From assembly GCA_036497785.1 (NCBI GenBank), contig DASXIW010000257.1, positions 1 through 25,117 of the forward strand: a stretch of DNA of 25,117 nucleotides, read 5' to 3'. The notes below the pieces were generated by a model, which was not told the DNA's origin, searched no databases, and worked only from the letters and a program-made list of their open reading frames with translations. The translations under genes were made by a program, and so were the position numbers. Each line of letters starts with the position of its first letter. Position 1 is the first letter of the stretch. The DNA is from DASXIW01 sp036497785 (lineage in GTDB: Bacteria; Pseudomonadota; Alphaproteobacteria; Acetobacterales; Acetobacteraceae). Shown piece by piece: positions 14,862-23,121 of this stretch.

Positions 14862-15712
14862 CGGTAATGCACCCGGCGGACGAGCACACCGAACTGGAAT
14901 GCCGCCAGCCCGCCCAGCAGCGCCAGCAGCACGATGGTCAGTGTTGCCGCCGTGGCGGTGTCCCAGAAGCGGAAGCCGGTTTCGTAGATGTAATACAGCA
15001 GCAGCGTGGTGGCTTTGTCCGGTACGCTTGCGGCGAAGCTGCTGGCGGGTGTCGCGTAGATATCGGCGGGTGGGGCGTCCTGTTCGATGCGGCCGTTGCG
15101 CAGCAGCACCACCTTGTCCGCCATGCCCATCGCCTCGGTCTGGTCATCGGTCACGTACAGCATGGTGATGCCCAGGCGTCGCTGCAGCGCCAGGATTTCG
15201 CGCCGTATATCCGCACGCAGCTGCGCGTCCAGGTTAGAAAGCGGTTCATCCATCAGGCAGACGGGCGCCTCCGCCACAATAGCGGGACCCAGCGCCACGC
15301 GCTGCTGCTGGCCGCCGGAGAGCTGGCCGGGCCTGCGGTCAAGCAGATGGCCGATGCCCAGTATGTCCGCCGCCCGGGCCAACCGCGCCCTGCGCCCGGC
15401 CTTGGCCATGCCGCGGGTGCGCAGGCCGAAGACGATGTTCTCCGCCACCGTCAGATGCGGAAACAGCGCATAGGACTGGAACACCATCGCCAGACCCCGC
15501 TCGGCCGGCGCCAGCCTGCTGACGTCGCGGCCGCCAATTTCCACCACGCCGTCGCTGGCCTGTTCCAACCCCGCCACGATCCGCAGGCAGGTCGTCTTGC
15601 CGCAGCCGGACGGCCCAAGCAGGACACAGAAGCTGCCGGCCGCGACATGCAGCGAGACGTCGGACAATGCCGTCGTGGCGCCCCAGCGTCGCGTGACGCC
15701 GCGCAACCGCAC
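14858..15712 (-). CDS. Chimera: sugar ABC ATPase fused to the C-terminal tail of a UgpA-like permease
   Basis: Residues 1 to about 228 are an ABC ATPase of the UgpC/MalK type: Walker A GPSGCGKTT at 33-41, Q-loop Gln79, signature LSGGQ at 131-135, Walker B VCLMDE at 151-156. The regulatory TOBE domain expected after about residue 230 is missing. Instead residues about 230-284 read PDKATTLLLYYIYETGFRFW, one membrane helix, and FGVLVRRVHYR, which matches the end of UgpA permeases (E. coli UgpA ends in a similar TTTLIYKIY...YVESKVRYQ). The H-loop reads YVTDDQ, so the switch histidine is Asp189, and the helix after the signature has GP where AR is usual. The start is GTG 15712 with no clear ribosome binding site. 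It is probably a deletion remnant. Confidence 0.85.
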   Translation of the reverse strand: MRLRGVTRRWGATTALSDVSLHVAAGSFCVLLGPSGCGKTTCLRIVAGLEQASDGVVEIGGRDVSRLAPAERGLAMVFQSYALFPHLTVAENIVFGLRTRGMAKAGRRARLARAADILGIGHLLDRRPGQLSGGQQQRVALGPAIVAEAPVCLMDEPLSNLDAQLRADIRREILALQRRLGITMLYVTDDQTEAMGMADKVVLLRNGRIEQDAPPADIYATPASSFAASVPDKATTLLLYYIYETGFRFWDTATAATLTIVLLALLGGLAAFQFGVLVRRVHYR

Positions 15713-15879
15713 CGCGCACCGTGCAGGGAACGAATTGTTTCGATCATGGCATCCCGTCCCATAGCTTGACGGGACTGCCGCTGGGTTGTGACAGTTCTGT
15801 TGTGATCAACGCCGGCTTTGGGTTGCCAGCGGCGCGCCCGTCATGGTCTTACAACGGATATGACGATGTGCACGCAGCG

Positions 15880-16467
15880 ATGAAGGTGGTTGGGCTGACC
15901 GGCGGGATCGGCATGGGCAAGTCGAGCGCCGCCGCCGCCTTCCGCCGTGCTCGCATCCCCGTTTTCGACGCGGATGCCACCGTTCACGCCCTTCAGGCCC
16001 CCGGGGGTCTCGCCCTGCGCGCGATCGGTGCCGCTTTTCCCGGCACGGTCATCGATGGCCGGCTCAACCGCGTCGCCCTGCGTCAGGCCGTGCTCGGCCG
16101 GCCCGACGCGCTGCGCCGGTTGGAGGCGATCATCCACCCCATGGTCCGCGCCGCGGAGACCGCTTTCCTTGCCCGCGCCCGGCGCGCCGGGCGCCGCCTG
16201 GCGGTGCTGGACATTCCGCTGCTGCTGGAAACCCCGGGTTCTGACCGGGTCGACCTGATCGTCGTCGTCTCCGCCCCGCGCGCGGTGCAGATGGCGCGGG
16301 TCCGCCGCCGCCGGAAGATGGACCCGGCCCAGATCGCCGCCATCATCGCGCGCCAGATGCCCGACGCACAGAAGCGCCGCCGCGCCGATCTGGTGGTGCG
16401 GACCGGCCTTTCCCGCCATTATGCGCTGCGCGCGATACGGCGCCTGATCCGGACCTTGACCGCATGA
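15880..16467 (+). CDS. coaE: Dephospho-CoA kinase
   Basis: Catalyses the last step of coenzyme A synthesis, phosphorylating the 3'-hydroxyl of dephospho-CoA. The 195-residue chain begins MKVVGLTGGIGMGKSS with the P-loop, followed by FDADATVH, the IIHPMV block and DIPLLLE, all CoaE hallmarks. ATG 15880 is chosen because family members start 3-5 residues before GLTGG; the open frame extends upstream only as junk. The divergent ABC chimera begins 167 bp upstream; that gap holds a pair of TTGTGA hexamers near 15786 and 15800 and no obvious promoter consensus. Its stop overlaps the dnaQ ATG (ATGA). Confidence 0.95.
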   Translation: MKVVGLTGGIGMGKSSAAAAFRRARIPVFDADATVHALQAPGGLALRAIGAAFPGTVIDGRLNRVALRQAVLGRPDALRRLEAIIHPMVRAAETAFLARARRAGRRLAVLDIPLLLETPGSDRVDLIVVVSAPRAVQMARVRRRRKMDPAQIAAIIARQMPDAQKRRRADLVVRTGLSRHYALRAIRRLIRTLTA

Positions 16468-17144
16468 TTCGTTCCGTTCTGTTCGACATCGAGACCACCG
16501 GTCTCGACCCGCTCACCGGCGACCGCGTGATCGAGGTCGCGGCATTGGAACTGATGGGCGATCTGCCCACCGGCAAGCATTTCCACCGCTTGATCCACCC
16601 GCAACGCGACATTCCCGAAGACGCCACCAGGGTCCACGGCATCACCATCGACAAGCTGCGCGACGCGCCGCGCTTCGAGGAGGTGATGGAGGACATGCTG
16701 GAATTCTTCGGCGACGGGCCGCTGATCGCCCATAACGCGCCCTTTGATTTCGGGTTCATCGACGCCGAACTCAACCGCGCCAATCGCCCGGCGCTCGACC
16801 GCAGCCGCATGGTCGACACGCTGATGCTGGCCAAGGCTCGCTTCCCCGGCATGCCCAATGGCCTGGACGCATTGTGCCGCCGCTTCGCCATAGATCTCAG
16901 CGAACGCACCTCCCACAACGCCCTGCTGGATTGCCGGCTGCTGGCCGAGGTTTACGTAGAACTCACCGGCGGCCGCCAACGCGGCTTCTCCCTCGCCGAG
17001 GAAGGTCAGGCCGAAATTCCCGTCGCCGTCTATGCCGCCACCGGGCCACGCATCCCTCGCCCGATCGTGCCCAGCGCCGAGGAACTCGCTGTGCACGCGG
17101 CGTTCGTGGGGAAGTTGAAGGAGCCGGTCTGGTTGGCGGAATAG
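16464..17144 (+). CDS. dnaQ: DNA polymerase III epsilon subunit (proofreading 3'-5' exonuclease)
   Basis: A 226-residue DnaQ with the three exonuclease motifs: Exo I FDIETTGLDP (Asp8, Glu10), Exo II HNAPFDFGF, and Exo III HNALLDCRLLAEVY. The C-terminal segment after about residue 185, the usual site for binding the alpha polymerase subunit, is present. It is ATGA-coupled to coaE, a pairing conserved in alphaproteobacteria. A degenerate half repeat lies just after its stop. Confidence 0.95.
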   Translation: MIRSVLFDIETTGLDPLTGDRVIEVAALELMGDLPTGKHFHRLIHPQRDIPEDATRVHGITIDKLRDAPRFEEVMEDMLEFFGDGPLIAHNAPFDFGFIDAELNRANRPALDRSRMVDTLMLAKARFPGMPNGLDALCRRFAIDLSERTSHNALLDCRLLAEVYVELTGGRQRGFSLAEEGQAEIPVAVYAATGPRIPRPIVPSAEELAVHAAFVGKLKEPVWLAE

Positions 17145-17152
17145 GCGGGTCA

Positions 17153-17178
17153 GTCAGGCCAGCGGCAGAGCCCTGGCG
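17153..17178. repeat. Half copy of the dispersed palindromic repeat (R3)
   Basis: The sequence between the dnaQ stop and the convergent S9 peptidase includes CAGGCCAGCGGCAGAGCCCT and a GCCAG/CTGGC inverted pair, resembling the core of R1 and R2. It fills most of the 40-bp gap and may end both transcripts. It is degenerate, so this is a tentative assignment. Confidence 0.4.
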
Positions 17179-17184
17179 TTGTTT

Positions 17185-19233
17185 TTACGTTGGCGCCAGA
17201 TATTTCGGCGCCAGACGAAACCGCTCAAACCAAGCCAGCGTACAGGTCACCTCAGCCGCAAAATGCGATGGCCGCAGGACGGCGGAGGAGTGGCTGACCG
17301 CGGGTGCGCGCACGAACGCGGTTGGCACGCCGGCGAGTTTTAGGGCCGTGTACATTTGCAGCGCTTCCGAGGCAGGGGTGCGGTGATCGGCATCGCCAGC
17401 AAGCAGCATGGTTGGTGTGCGCACGGCGGCGACATGGGCCAAGGGTGAGCGGACGCGCAGCTTGGCGGCATCCGACCAGGGCAGCGCGCCGCCCAGCCAG
17501 AGCGGGCCGACGGTGGGGCCGATATCGGCGGTCAGCACCCAGCTTTCCCAGCTTACCACCGGCTTGATGGAAACTGCGGCGCGAAAGCGATGGGTATGGG
17601 CGACGGACCACAGGGTAAGGGTGCCGCCGCCGCTGATGCCGGTGACGAACAGATTGTCGGCATCGATGTCTGGCCGCGCCGCCGCCGTGTCCAGCGCGTC
17701 CATCAGATCGTCGTAATCGGGACCTGGGAAGGCATCGTGCAGGGCGGTGGCGAACGCCTCGCCATAGCCGGTGGAACCACGCGGGTTCACATAAAGAACG
17801 GCGTAGCCGGCTGCGGCCATCATCTGGTGCTTGATCGAGAAGCGCTCCCAGAACTGGGCGAACAGGCCGCCATGGATGGACAGGATCAGCGGCACCTGCG
17901 CTCCGTCTGGCTGGTGCGGGGGCAGCATCAGCCAGCACTGGATCCGGTGGCCGCCATCACGCGACGTGACCCAGATCGTTTCGGCGTCGACGAAGCCGCC
18001 GACAGAATCCGCCAGGCCCGCGTTCACGTCGGTGATCGTGGTCGCGGCGCCGCTCCGTCCGATCAGCGCGACGTCGCCGGGATGGGCGATGGCGGTGCGG
18101 AGATAGGCGATGGTGCCGTCGCACGCCACGGAGAAGCCGCCATTGGCATAAGGCATTTCGATCGCGGCGCTGCCCACGTCGCGGGCCAGCACGGTGAGAT
18201 CGCCGTCCAGCGTCACCCGGGCGATGACACGGTGGCCGTGTTCGACATAGACAACCAACAATGCAGGCGTGTCGCCATCCCAGGCGAGCATGTCGATGCT
18301 GATATCGGCATCAGGCAGGATTTCCCGGGCGGCGCCGCCGTTGGCGGGCATGACGAGCAGGCGGCGGGTCTGGAAGCTGAGGTGCCGCTCCTCGACCGCC
18401 GTAAACGCGATCCAGCTGCCGTCGGGGGACGGGGTCGGGCAGGCGGTCGCGCCGTCGCGATCGGTCAGGCGGCGGACGGCGCCGCCGGCCACGGCCACGG
18501 CGTAGAGGTCGAGGTCGTGCACCGCCATATCCCAATCCGGCCGGCGCGTGGCGGACAGAAGCAGTTGCGTGCCGTCCGCCGAAAAGACGAGGCCGGGCGG
18601 GATGTGAAAGCCACTGTACCAATCGCCGGTGGTCAACTGACGCGGCACCCCGCCCGCGGCATCCATGACGAAGATCTGGAACACGCCGTGCGGCAGGTCG
18701 CCGGTGGTGTCGTGGCGCCAGAGCATCCGCTCCGTCATTCGGAAGGCGGGCGCCCAGTCCGCTCCCTCCGGCGGGTGCGGCAGGTCCAGCCAGGCGGGTT
18801 CGGGCTCGGCGACCATCATCTGGAAGGCGATGCTGGCCCCGTCGGGCGACCAGGCGATCTCGCGCAGCTTCGCGGACGTATCGAGCAGCACGATCTCGGC
18901 GCCCGTGTCGGTGTCGTGCACCACCAGCGCCTGACCGCCAGCGTGGCGGCGCAGGAAGGCAAGGTGGCGGCTATCGGGCCCCCAACGTGGGGATGCGGCA
19001 TCGTCACTGCGCGGAATCTCGCGCCAGGTCGTGCGATCCGTGGACAGCATCAGCACGGAGTGGCGCACATCCCGCATCTGGTCGCGACGCACCAGTACGT
19101 GGCAGATCCGCGCCACATCTGGCGAGATGCGGGGGTCGTCCGCATGGCAGAAAGCGAAGATATCGGCCGGACAGAGCCGGCGCGGCCCGGATTCGGGCGC
19201 ATAGGTGGCGGTGGGCAGCGTGGCGACGGACAT
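17185..19233 (-). CDS. S9-family serine peptidase (acylaminoacyl/dipeptidyl peptidase-like)
   Basis: A 682-residue prolyl-oligopeptidase-family enzyme. The N-terminal two thirds show WD40/TolB-like beta-propeller repeats, e.g. SPDGASIAF, SADGTQLLLSA and SPDGSWIAFTA. The C-terminal alpha/beta hydrolase holds the catalytic triad: GISGGG with Ser534, GDADHRTP with Asp616, and His648 in VSHSS. ATG 19233 is preferred over the longer frame at 19257 because of the purine-rich GGAAGG upstream. No signal peptide is visible, so it is probably cytoplasmic, degrading small peptides. It stands alone, downstream of tRNA-Ala. Confidence 0.93.
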   Translation of the reverse strand: MSVATLPTATYAPESGPRRLCPADIFAFCHADDPRISPDVARICHVLVRRDQMRDVRHSVLMLSTDRTTWREIPRSDDAASPRWGPDSRHLAFLRRHAGGQALVVHDTDTGAEIVLLDTSAKLREIAWSPDGASIAFQMMVAEPEPAWLDLPHPPEGADWAPAFRMTERMLWRHDTTGDLPHGVFQIFVMDAAGGVPRQLTTGDWYSGFHIPPGLVFSADGTQLLLSATRRPDWDMAVHDLDLYAVAVAGGAVRRLTDRDGATACPTPSPDGSWIAFTAVEERHLSFQTRRLLVMPANGGAAREILPDADISIDMLAWDGDTPALLVVYVEHGHRVIARVTLDGDLTVLARDVGSAAIEMPYANGGFSVACDGTIAYLRTAIAHPGDVALIGRSGAATTITDVNAGLADSVGGFVDAETIWVTSRDGGHRIQCWLMLPPHQPDGAQVPLILSIHGGLFAQFWERFSIKHQMMAAAGYAVLYVNPRGSTGYGEAFATALHDAFPGPDYDDLMDALDTAAARPDIDADNLFVTGISGGGTLTLWSVAHTHRFRAAVSIKPVVSWESWVLTADIGPTVGPLWLGGALPWSDAAKLRVRSPLAHVAAVRTPTMLLAGDADHRTPASEALQMYTALKLAGVPTAFVRAPAVSHSSAVLRPSHFAAEVTCTLAWFERFRLAPKYLAPT

Positions 19234-19376
19234 CGGTGAGCCTTCCTGGATACCCACAGGCTATTCAGTTTCGGGCCGTTCCGGAAACCGCCCATGGCGG
19301 TGAAACCGGGCCAAAAACGCAGATTTTTCAGGGAGGGAAGGTAGCAGGCGGCCGGGCGCGGCAAAGACGGGCATCA

Positions 19377-19393
19377 TTCCGACAGGATCGGAA
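19377..19393 (-). terminator. Small hairpin after tRNA-Ala
   Basis: TTCCGA/TCGGAA, a 6-bp stem with a 5-nt loop, begins 1 nt beyond the CCA end of the tRNA on the - strand. It has no T run, so it is a weak terminator or processing candidate. Confidence 0.3.
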
Positions 19394-19394
19394 A

Positions 19395-19470
19395 TGGTGG
19401 AGCTGAGCGGGATCGAACCGCTGACCTCCTCATTGCGAACGAGGCGCTCTCCCAGCTGAGCTACAGCCCC
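19395..19470 (-). tRNA. tRNA-Ala(CGC)
   Basis: A complete 76-nt cloverleaf with encoded CCA. The acceptor stem GGGGCTG/CAGCTCC contains the G3-U70 wobble that marks alanine tRNA; D arm GCTC...GAGC; anticodon stem CCTCG/TGAGG with loop TTCGCAA giving anticodon CGC; T arm AGCGG-TTCGATC-CCGCT. It reads GCG codons, frequent in this GC-rich genome. The 160 bp between it and the S9 peptidase holds no gene. Confidence 0.97.
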
Positions 19471-19611
19471 ATCCAAGCCGACGCGAGGGGCCGGACAATG
19501 CTGATGCCGCATGCCTAAGTCAAGCCAGGTTTCGCACATGGCGGTCGGCTAGGCCGGTTGCGCAGGGATTCCTGGGAAGATAGGTTGCGGCGACCTGTCG
19601 GGGACCCGCGC

Positions 19612-19929
19612 GTGATCACAATTCTCTATCAAATCCTGAACGAGATCCTGAACCTGTACAAATGGGCCGTCATTCTGGCTGCCGTGTTCAGCATGCTGGT
19701 CTCGTTCGGGGTGTTGGACACGCGTAACCGGCTGGTGTGGACGATCGGCGATTTCCTGTATCGCGTCACCGAGCCGGCACTGCGCCCCATTCGCAACATG
19801 CTGCCGAACTTCGGCGGCGTGGACCTGAGCCCGCTGGTGCTGATCCTGATCATCTGGGTGCTGCAGGCGCTGCTGACGAAGATCTATCTCGCCGTCGTGT
19901 TTGGTAACATACAGGGCCTGTTCCTTTAG
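19612..19929 (+). CDS. YggT family membrane protein
   Basis: A 105-residue inner-membrane protein with two hydrophobic helices (about 12-33 and 82-102) and the conserved centre TEPALRPIRNMLPNFGGVDLSPLVLILIIW in shortened view: EPALRPIR..LP..GG.DLSPL, the YggT hallmark. The family is linked to osmotic/K+ tolerance and cell-division-associated functions, without a settled role. GTG 19612 is chosen because GGGGAC lies just upstream and family members begin a few residues before ILYQILN. folD follows 10 bp later and is probably cotranscribed. Confidence 0.9.
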   Translation: MITILYQILNEILNLYKWAVILAAVFSMLVSFGVLDTRNRLVWTIGDFLYRVTEPALRPIRNMLPNFGGVDLSPLVLILIIWVLQALLTKIYLAVVFGNIQGLFL

Positions 19930-19939
19930 GGGTGCGCCG

Positions 19940-20785
19940 GTGACCGCAACCGTCATCGACGGCAAGGCCGTCGCCGCGAGATTGCGCGCTGAGTTGGCGC
20001 ACCAGGTCGCCGGATTGCCTTATCAGCCCGGGCTTGCCGTGGTTCTGGTGGGAGACGACCCCGCCAGCGCGGTCTATGTCCGCAATAAGGACCGCGCCGC
20101 GTCGGCCGCCGGCATCGCCGCACGCACGATCCGCCTGCCCGGTCATACCACCCAGGCGGAGCTGCTGGCCCTGGTAGAGGCATTGAACGAGGACGACGCG
20201 GTGGACGGCATCCTGGTGCAGTTGCCTTTGCCGTCCCAGATCAGCGCCACGGCCATCATCGCCGCCCTGGACCCCGAGAAGGACGTGGATGGGCTGCACC
20301 CGATGAATGCTGGCCGGTTGGCCGCAGGCACGCCTGGATTGGTGCCGTGCACGCCGCTTGGAGCGATGCGCCTGCTGGCTGAGGCCGGGCAGGCGCTATC
20401 CGGCGCCCGCGCCGTGGTGCTCGGTCGCTCCGTGCTCGTCGGCCGGCCCATGGCGGCCCTGCTGACGGCGGCTGACGCGACGGTGACCCTGGCCCATTCC
20501 CGCACCCGGAATCTTGCCGCCGAATGCCGCCGCGCGGACGTGCTGGTGGCCGCGGTGGGCCGGCCCGGCCTGGTGTCCGGCGAATGGATCGCCCCGGGCG
20601 CCACCGTGATCGACGTTGGCATTAATCGGCTGGCCGACGGCTCGTTGGCCGGCGATGTGGCCTATGACGAGGCGCGCGGCGTGGCTGGAGCGATCACGCC
20701 CGTGCCGGGCGGCGTTGGCCCGATGACGATCGCCTGCCTGCTGGAGAACACCATCAAAGCGGCCATGCGTCGCCGGGCCAGCTGA
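19940..20785 (+). CDS. folD: Bifunctional methylenetetrahydrofolate dehydrogenase/cyclohydrolase
   Basis: Interconverts methylene-, methenyl- and 10-formyl-tetrahydrofolate for one-carbon supply. The 281-residue chain has YVRNK with the expected catalytic Lys50, DGILVQLPLP, PCTPLG, the NADP site VVLGRSVLVGRPMAALL, and the C-terminal PVPGGVGPMTIACLLENT signature. GTG 19940 has AGGGG upstream and gives the usual N-terminus TATVIDGKAVA. It follows the YggT gene by 10 bp. Confidence 0.96.
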   Translation: MTATVIDGKAVAARLRAELAHQVAGLPYQPGLAVVLVGDDPASAVYVRNKDRAASAAGIAARTIRLPGHTTQAELLALVEALNEDDAVDGILVQLPLPSQISATAIIAALDPEKDVDGLHPMNAGRLAAGTPGLVPCTPLGAMRLLAEAGQALSGARAVVLGRSVLVGRPMAALLTAADATVTLAHSRTRNLAAECRRADVLVAAVGRPGLVSGEWIAPGATVIDVGINRLADGSLAGDVAYDEARGVAGAITPVPGGVGPMTIACLLENTIKAAMRRRAS

Positions 20786-20838
20786 CGCAACAATGCTCCG
20801 CTGCAGGTCACGGATCCTGGTTCGTTCGTAGGCAGCGG

Positions 20839-20853
20839 GCGGCCGCTGGCCGC
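20839..20853. terminator. Hairpin between convergent folD and DUF1674 gene
   Basis: GCGGCC/GGCCGC with a 3-nt loop sits in the 74-bp gap between the two stops. It is GC-rich with no T run on either side; a plausible shared end, low certainty. Confidence 0.4.
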
Positions 20854-20859
20854 ATGCCC

Positions 20860-21066
20860 TCAGAAGTCGCTACAGCGGCCCTTGTGTTCCCAGTCGCCAT
20901 AGCGCGTGGGTTCCGGTCCCGAAGGACCACCGATCTCTTTCGGCCACTCCGGGGCAGGCGCCACGGCGGCATCGGATTTGGGCAATTTGCGCTCGCGGGA
21001 TGCCGCCGCGTCTGCCTTCTCGTCCATCTGACGATCGGAAATAACGCGATTTGTGTCCTGTGTCAT
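20860..21066 (-). CDS. DUF1674 (SdhAF4-like) small protein
   Basis: A 68-residue soluble protein whose last 27 residues form the family signature: PKEIGGPSGPEPTRYGDWE, then HKGRCSDF at the C-terminus. The eukaryotic members (SDHAF4) help mature the flavinylated succinate dehydrogenase subunit; bacterial members are assumed to act similarly (family knowledge). The first 40 residues are charged and variable. ATG 21066 is chosen for normal length, with ATG 21027 possible; neither has a strong ribosome binding site. It is not next to sdh genes here, being convergent with folD and divergent from the repeat protein. Confidence 0.85.
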   Translation of the reverse strand: MTQDTNRVISDRQMDEKADAAASRERKLPKSDAAVAPAPEWPKEIGGPSGPEPTRYGDWEHKGRCSDF

Positions 21067-21142
21067 ACCCAACAGATGGCACGAAACGGATATGCTGCAA
21101 TGCCGTCCAGTTGCATGGTACAAAACCGTAACGAGGGGTTCG

Positions 21143-22330
21143 ATGAGCGGCGCAGTGATGCCGGCCGCCAGGCGACATAGCTTCCCGGCCGTCGCAGCCT
21201 GGTATGGCGTGCAACGATGGTGGTGCTTCGGCACCCCAGGGTATACCCCACGCCCCAGGACCCACACCCACCGGCGCCGGGTGCTCGTGTCGGCGGCGCT
21301 GGTTTTGACCTTGGCGGCTGCGAGCATGGGGGGTCCGGCACTGGCTGCTCGCCAGGAATCGAGGCGGGAGATCGTAGTGGTGAACCGCAGCCATCAGGCC
21401 ATCGACCAGCTTTATGTCTCGCCCAGTGATTCCGACCAGTGGGGCGATAACCGGCTGGGCAGAGACAGCGTGCATCCCGGCGGCTCGTTTCGTCTGCGCC
21501 TGCCCCGGACGACCGGCTGCAACGTGGACGTGCAGGTCATTTACCGCGACGCGCGACAGGAAGAGCGGAATGGGGTGAACCTGTGCCGCTCCGGGCAGGT
21601 CAGCTTCGATGCCAGCGCGGCCGCGATGCCGCCAGAGGCAGCAGGGCCCGCGCACGACGTGACCGTGTCCAACCAGAACACCAGGGCGATAGCGCTTCTA
21701 TTCCTGTCGGATCCGGGTGCGCAAGACTGGGGGGATAACCGGCTGACCGCGGGTCCGGTCGCTGTGGGGACAAAGGTCGGTATCGACTATCGCGGTCCGT
21801 GCGGTGTCGATATGCGGGTGGTGTTCGACAATCTTTCGGCGGAAGAGCGGCGTGGCATCGATATCTGCGCACAGTCCGACGTGGTCGTGCGCCCCGGCTG
21901 GACGACCGAGGCTGGGCCCGCGCCCCCATCTGGATTGCCCCCGCCGGGCTCAACACCCGCTTCCCCGGCCGTACCGCCGGGACCTGCCGTCGCAAGCCAG
22001 CCCGCCGGCAACCTTGCCACGCCGGCGGCGGCACCGCCCGCGGCGCCGAACCCGCCGGAGACGGTGATCGAGATGATCGACGTCACCAACCGTTCCGCCG
22101 CACCAATCACCGCACTCGAGTTATCGCCAGAGAACGGCTCCGGCGGACCGCGCCAGGACTTGCTGGCGGGAGAGCCGCTGCCCCGCGGCGGCCACCTCGT
22201 CCTGCCTTTCACGCGTGGCCCTGGCTGCCGGTATACCGCCCTGGTTCGGCACCCCGGCGACATGGCGGACCAAAAAATGGCGGGGATCGACCTTTGCCGC
22301 GAAAGCGAGATCACCGTGCCGGCGGGCTGA
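21143..22330 (+). CDS. Secreted protein with three Cys-pair repeats, unknown function
   Basis: A 395-residue protein. Residues 1-45 are a long basic region, 46-68 a hydrophobic signal sequence (RRRVLVSAALVLTLAAA...ALA, likely cut after 68). Then come three related modules at about 77-156, 172-250 and 310-392, each with the plan V-x-N-R/Q-x(n)-L-x-x-S, a polar loop, G-hydrophobic strands, a Cys, and about 21 residues later G-[VI]-[ND]-[LI]-C. The cysteine pairs are 126/148, 220/242 and 362/385. Modules 1 and 2 share QWGDNRL/DWGDNRL; a Pro/Ala-rich linker (251-307) precedes module 3. ATG 21143 has GAGGGG 5 nt upstream. It is probably periplasmic with disulfide-stapled beta domains. No named family is recognised with certainty. 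Confidence 0.75.
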   Translation: MSGAVMPAARRHSFPAVAAWYGVQRWWCFGTPGYTPRPRTHTHRRRVLVSAALVLTLAAASMGGPALAARQESRREIVVVNRSHQAIDQLYVSPSDSDQWGDNRLGRDSVHPGGSFRLRLPRTTGCNVDVQVIYRDARQEERNGVNLCRSGQVSFDASAAAMPPEAAGPAHDVTVSNQNTRAIALLFLSDPGAQDWGDNRLTAGPVAVGTKVGIDYRGPCGVDMRVVFDNLSAEERRGIDICAQSDVVVRPGWTTEAGPAPPSGLPPPGSTPASPAVPPGPAVASQPAGNLATPAAAPPAAPNPPETVIEMIDVTNRSAAPITALELSPENGSGGPRQDLLAGEPLPRGGHLVLPFTRGPGCRYTALVRHPGDMADQKMAGIDLCRESEITVPAG

Positions 22331-22418
22331 AGCTGTGTGACGCAACGTAAACCGCTATAAATATTGCGCCTTTGCCTCATTATTGCTACGGCGTGGGCGA
22401 ACATCGGGATGGATTTCA

Positions 22419-23054
22419 GTGGGTCGCCCAGCGGCCAATGGCCTCAGGCGGCGGCGTAGCAAGCAGTGGTGGAAGGCGTTCGCTTTCCCAAAGCTGATGG
22501 TGATCGCGGTTCCAGCCCTGCTTTGCCCGATCGGGGCGGCCATGGTGCTGCGCAGCCCGGACGCGCCACTGACCCCGGTCGAACAGGCCATGGACGCCCT
22601 GCCCAGCGCCGCTGATGCTGCGCCCGCCGATGACGGGGTTGCGGATGCATCACCGCTGGGGGCCGGCACCCAACGGCTCTCGCCCAGTGCTGCCATGCCG
22701 CTACTTGCCGCGTCCGCCCGTGCAACCTCCGCGGTGCTGGCGCTGCGCGACAGCGAGCGGGCCGCGCCGCCGACGGACCGGAATTACGCTGTAACCCAGT
22801 TCTCCCTGCTGCATCCCGACGAACTGGCACGGGACAATATGCTGATCGGGGATCTGTGGCTGGTGTACAACAATCCGACCGGCACGGATTTTAGCGCGCG
22901 AATCTTTCAGGACTATTGCGCCGCTGTGCCGGGGGATCCGTTCTATGCGGTGAGCATCAACGCCCGGCCGCTCACGCCGGCCCTGAAACAGGCCGCGATG
23001 GCCTGGGAGGCAATCCCGGGCGCAACCGGCCGCTGCCCGCGTGTGAGCGGGTAG
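22419..23054 (+). CDS. Membrane-anchored protein of unknown function
   Basis: A 211-residue protein starting GTG 22419 (GGGATGGA just upstream; a TTG at 22383 would extend it by 12 residues). A basic N-terminus (RRRRSKQWWK) is followed by one hydrophobic segment at about 25-44, an Ala/Pro-rich low-complexity stretch to about 120, then a more ordered domain with LARDNMLIGDLWLVYNNPTG and two C-terminal cysteines (DYC..., GRC...). It is probably anchored in the inner membrane facing the periplasm. It lies 88 bp after the three-repeat protein; that gap includes CTATAAATATT, a possible -10 region. No family is recognised. Confidence 0.6.
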   Translation: MGRPAANGLRRRRSKQWWKAFAFPKLMVIAVPALLCPIGAAMVLRSPDAPLTPVEQAMDALPSAADAAPADDGVADASPLGAGTQRLSPSAAMPLLAASARATSAVLALRDSERAAPPTDRNYAVTQFSLLHPDELARDNMLIGDLWLVYNNPTGTDFSARIFQDYCAAVPGDPFYAVSINARPLTPALKQAAMAWEAIPGATGRCPRVSG

Positions 23055-23121
23055 ACGCCAGAGCAATATGGCTTTAGGCGGAATCGCCGAGTCACAAAAT
23101 TGCTCGTCAAAACAAAGAGCT

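Noticed and set aside
15721..15879. N-terminal extension of coaE in the same frame
   Set aside because: CoaE proteins begin just before GLTGG; the extension has no conserved features and overlaps the divergent gene's upstream region.
17590..19239. 549-codon open frame on the + strand antisense to the S9 peptidase
   Set aside because: Composition is low-complexity His/Arg/Gly/Asp; the opposite strand encodes a complete S9 peptidase with a catalytic triad.
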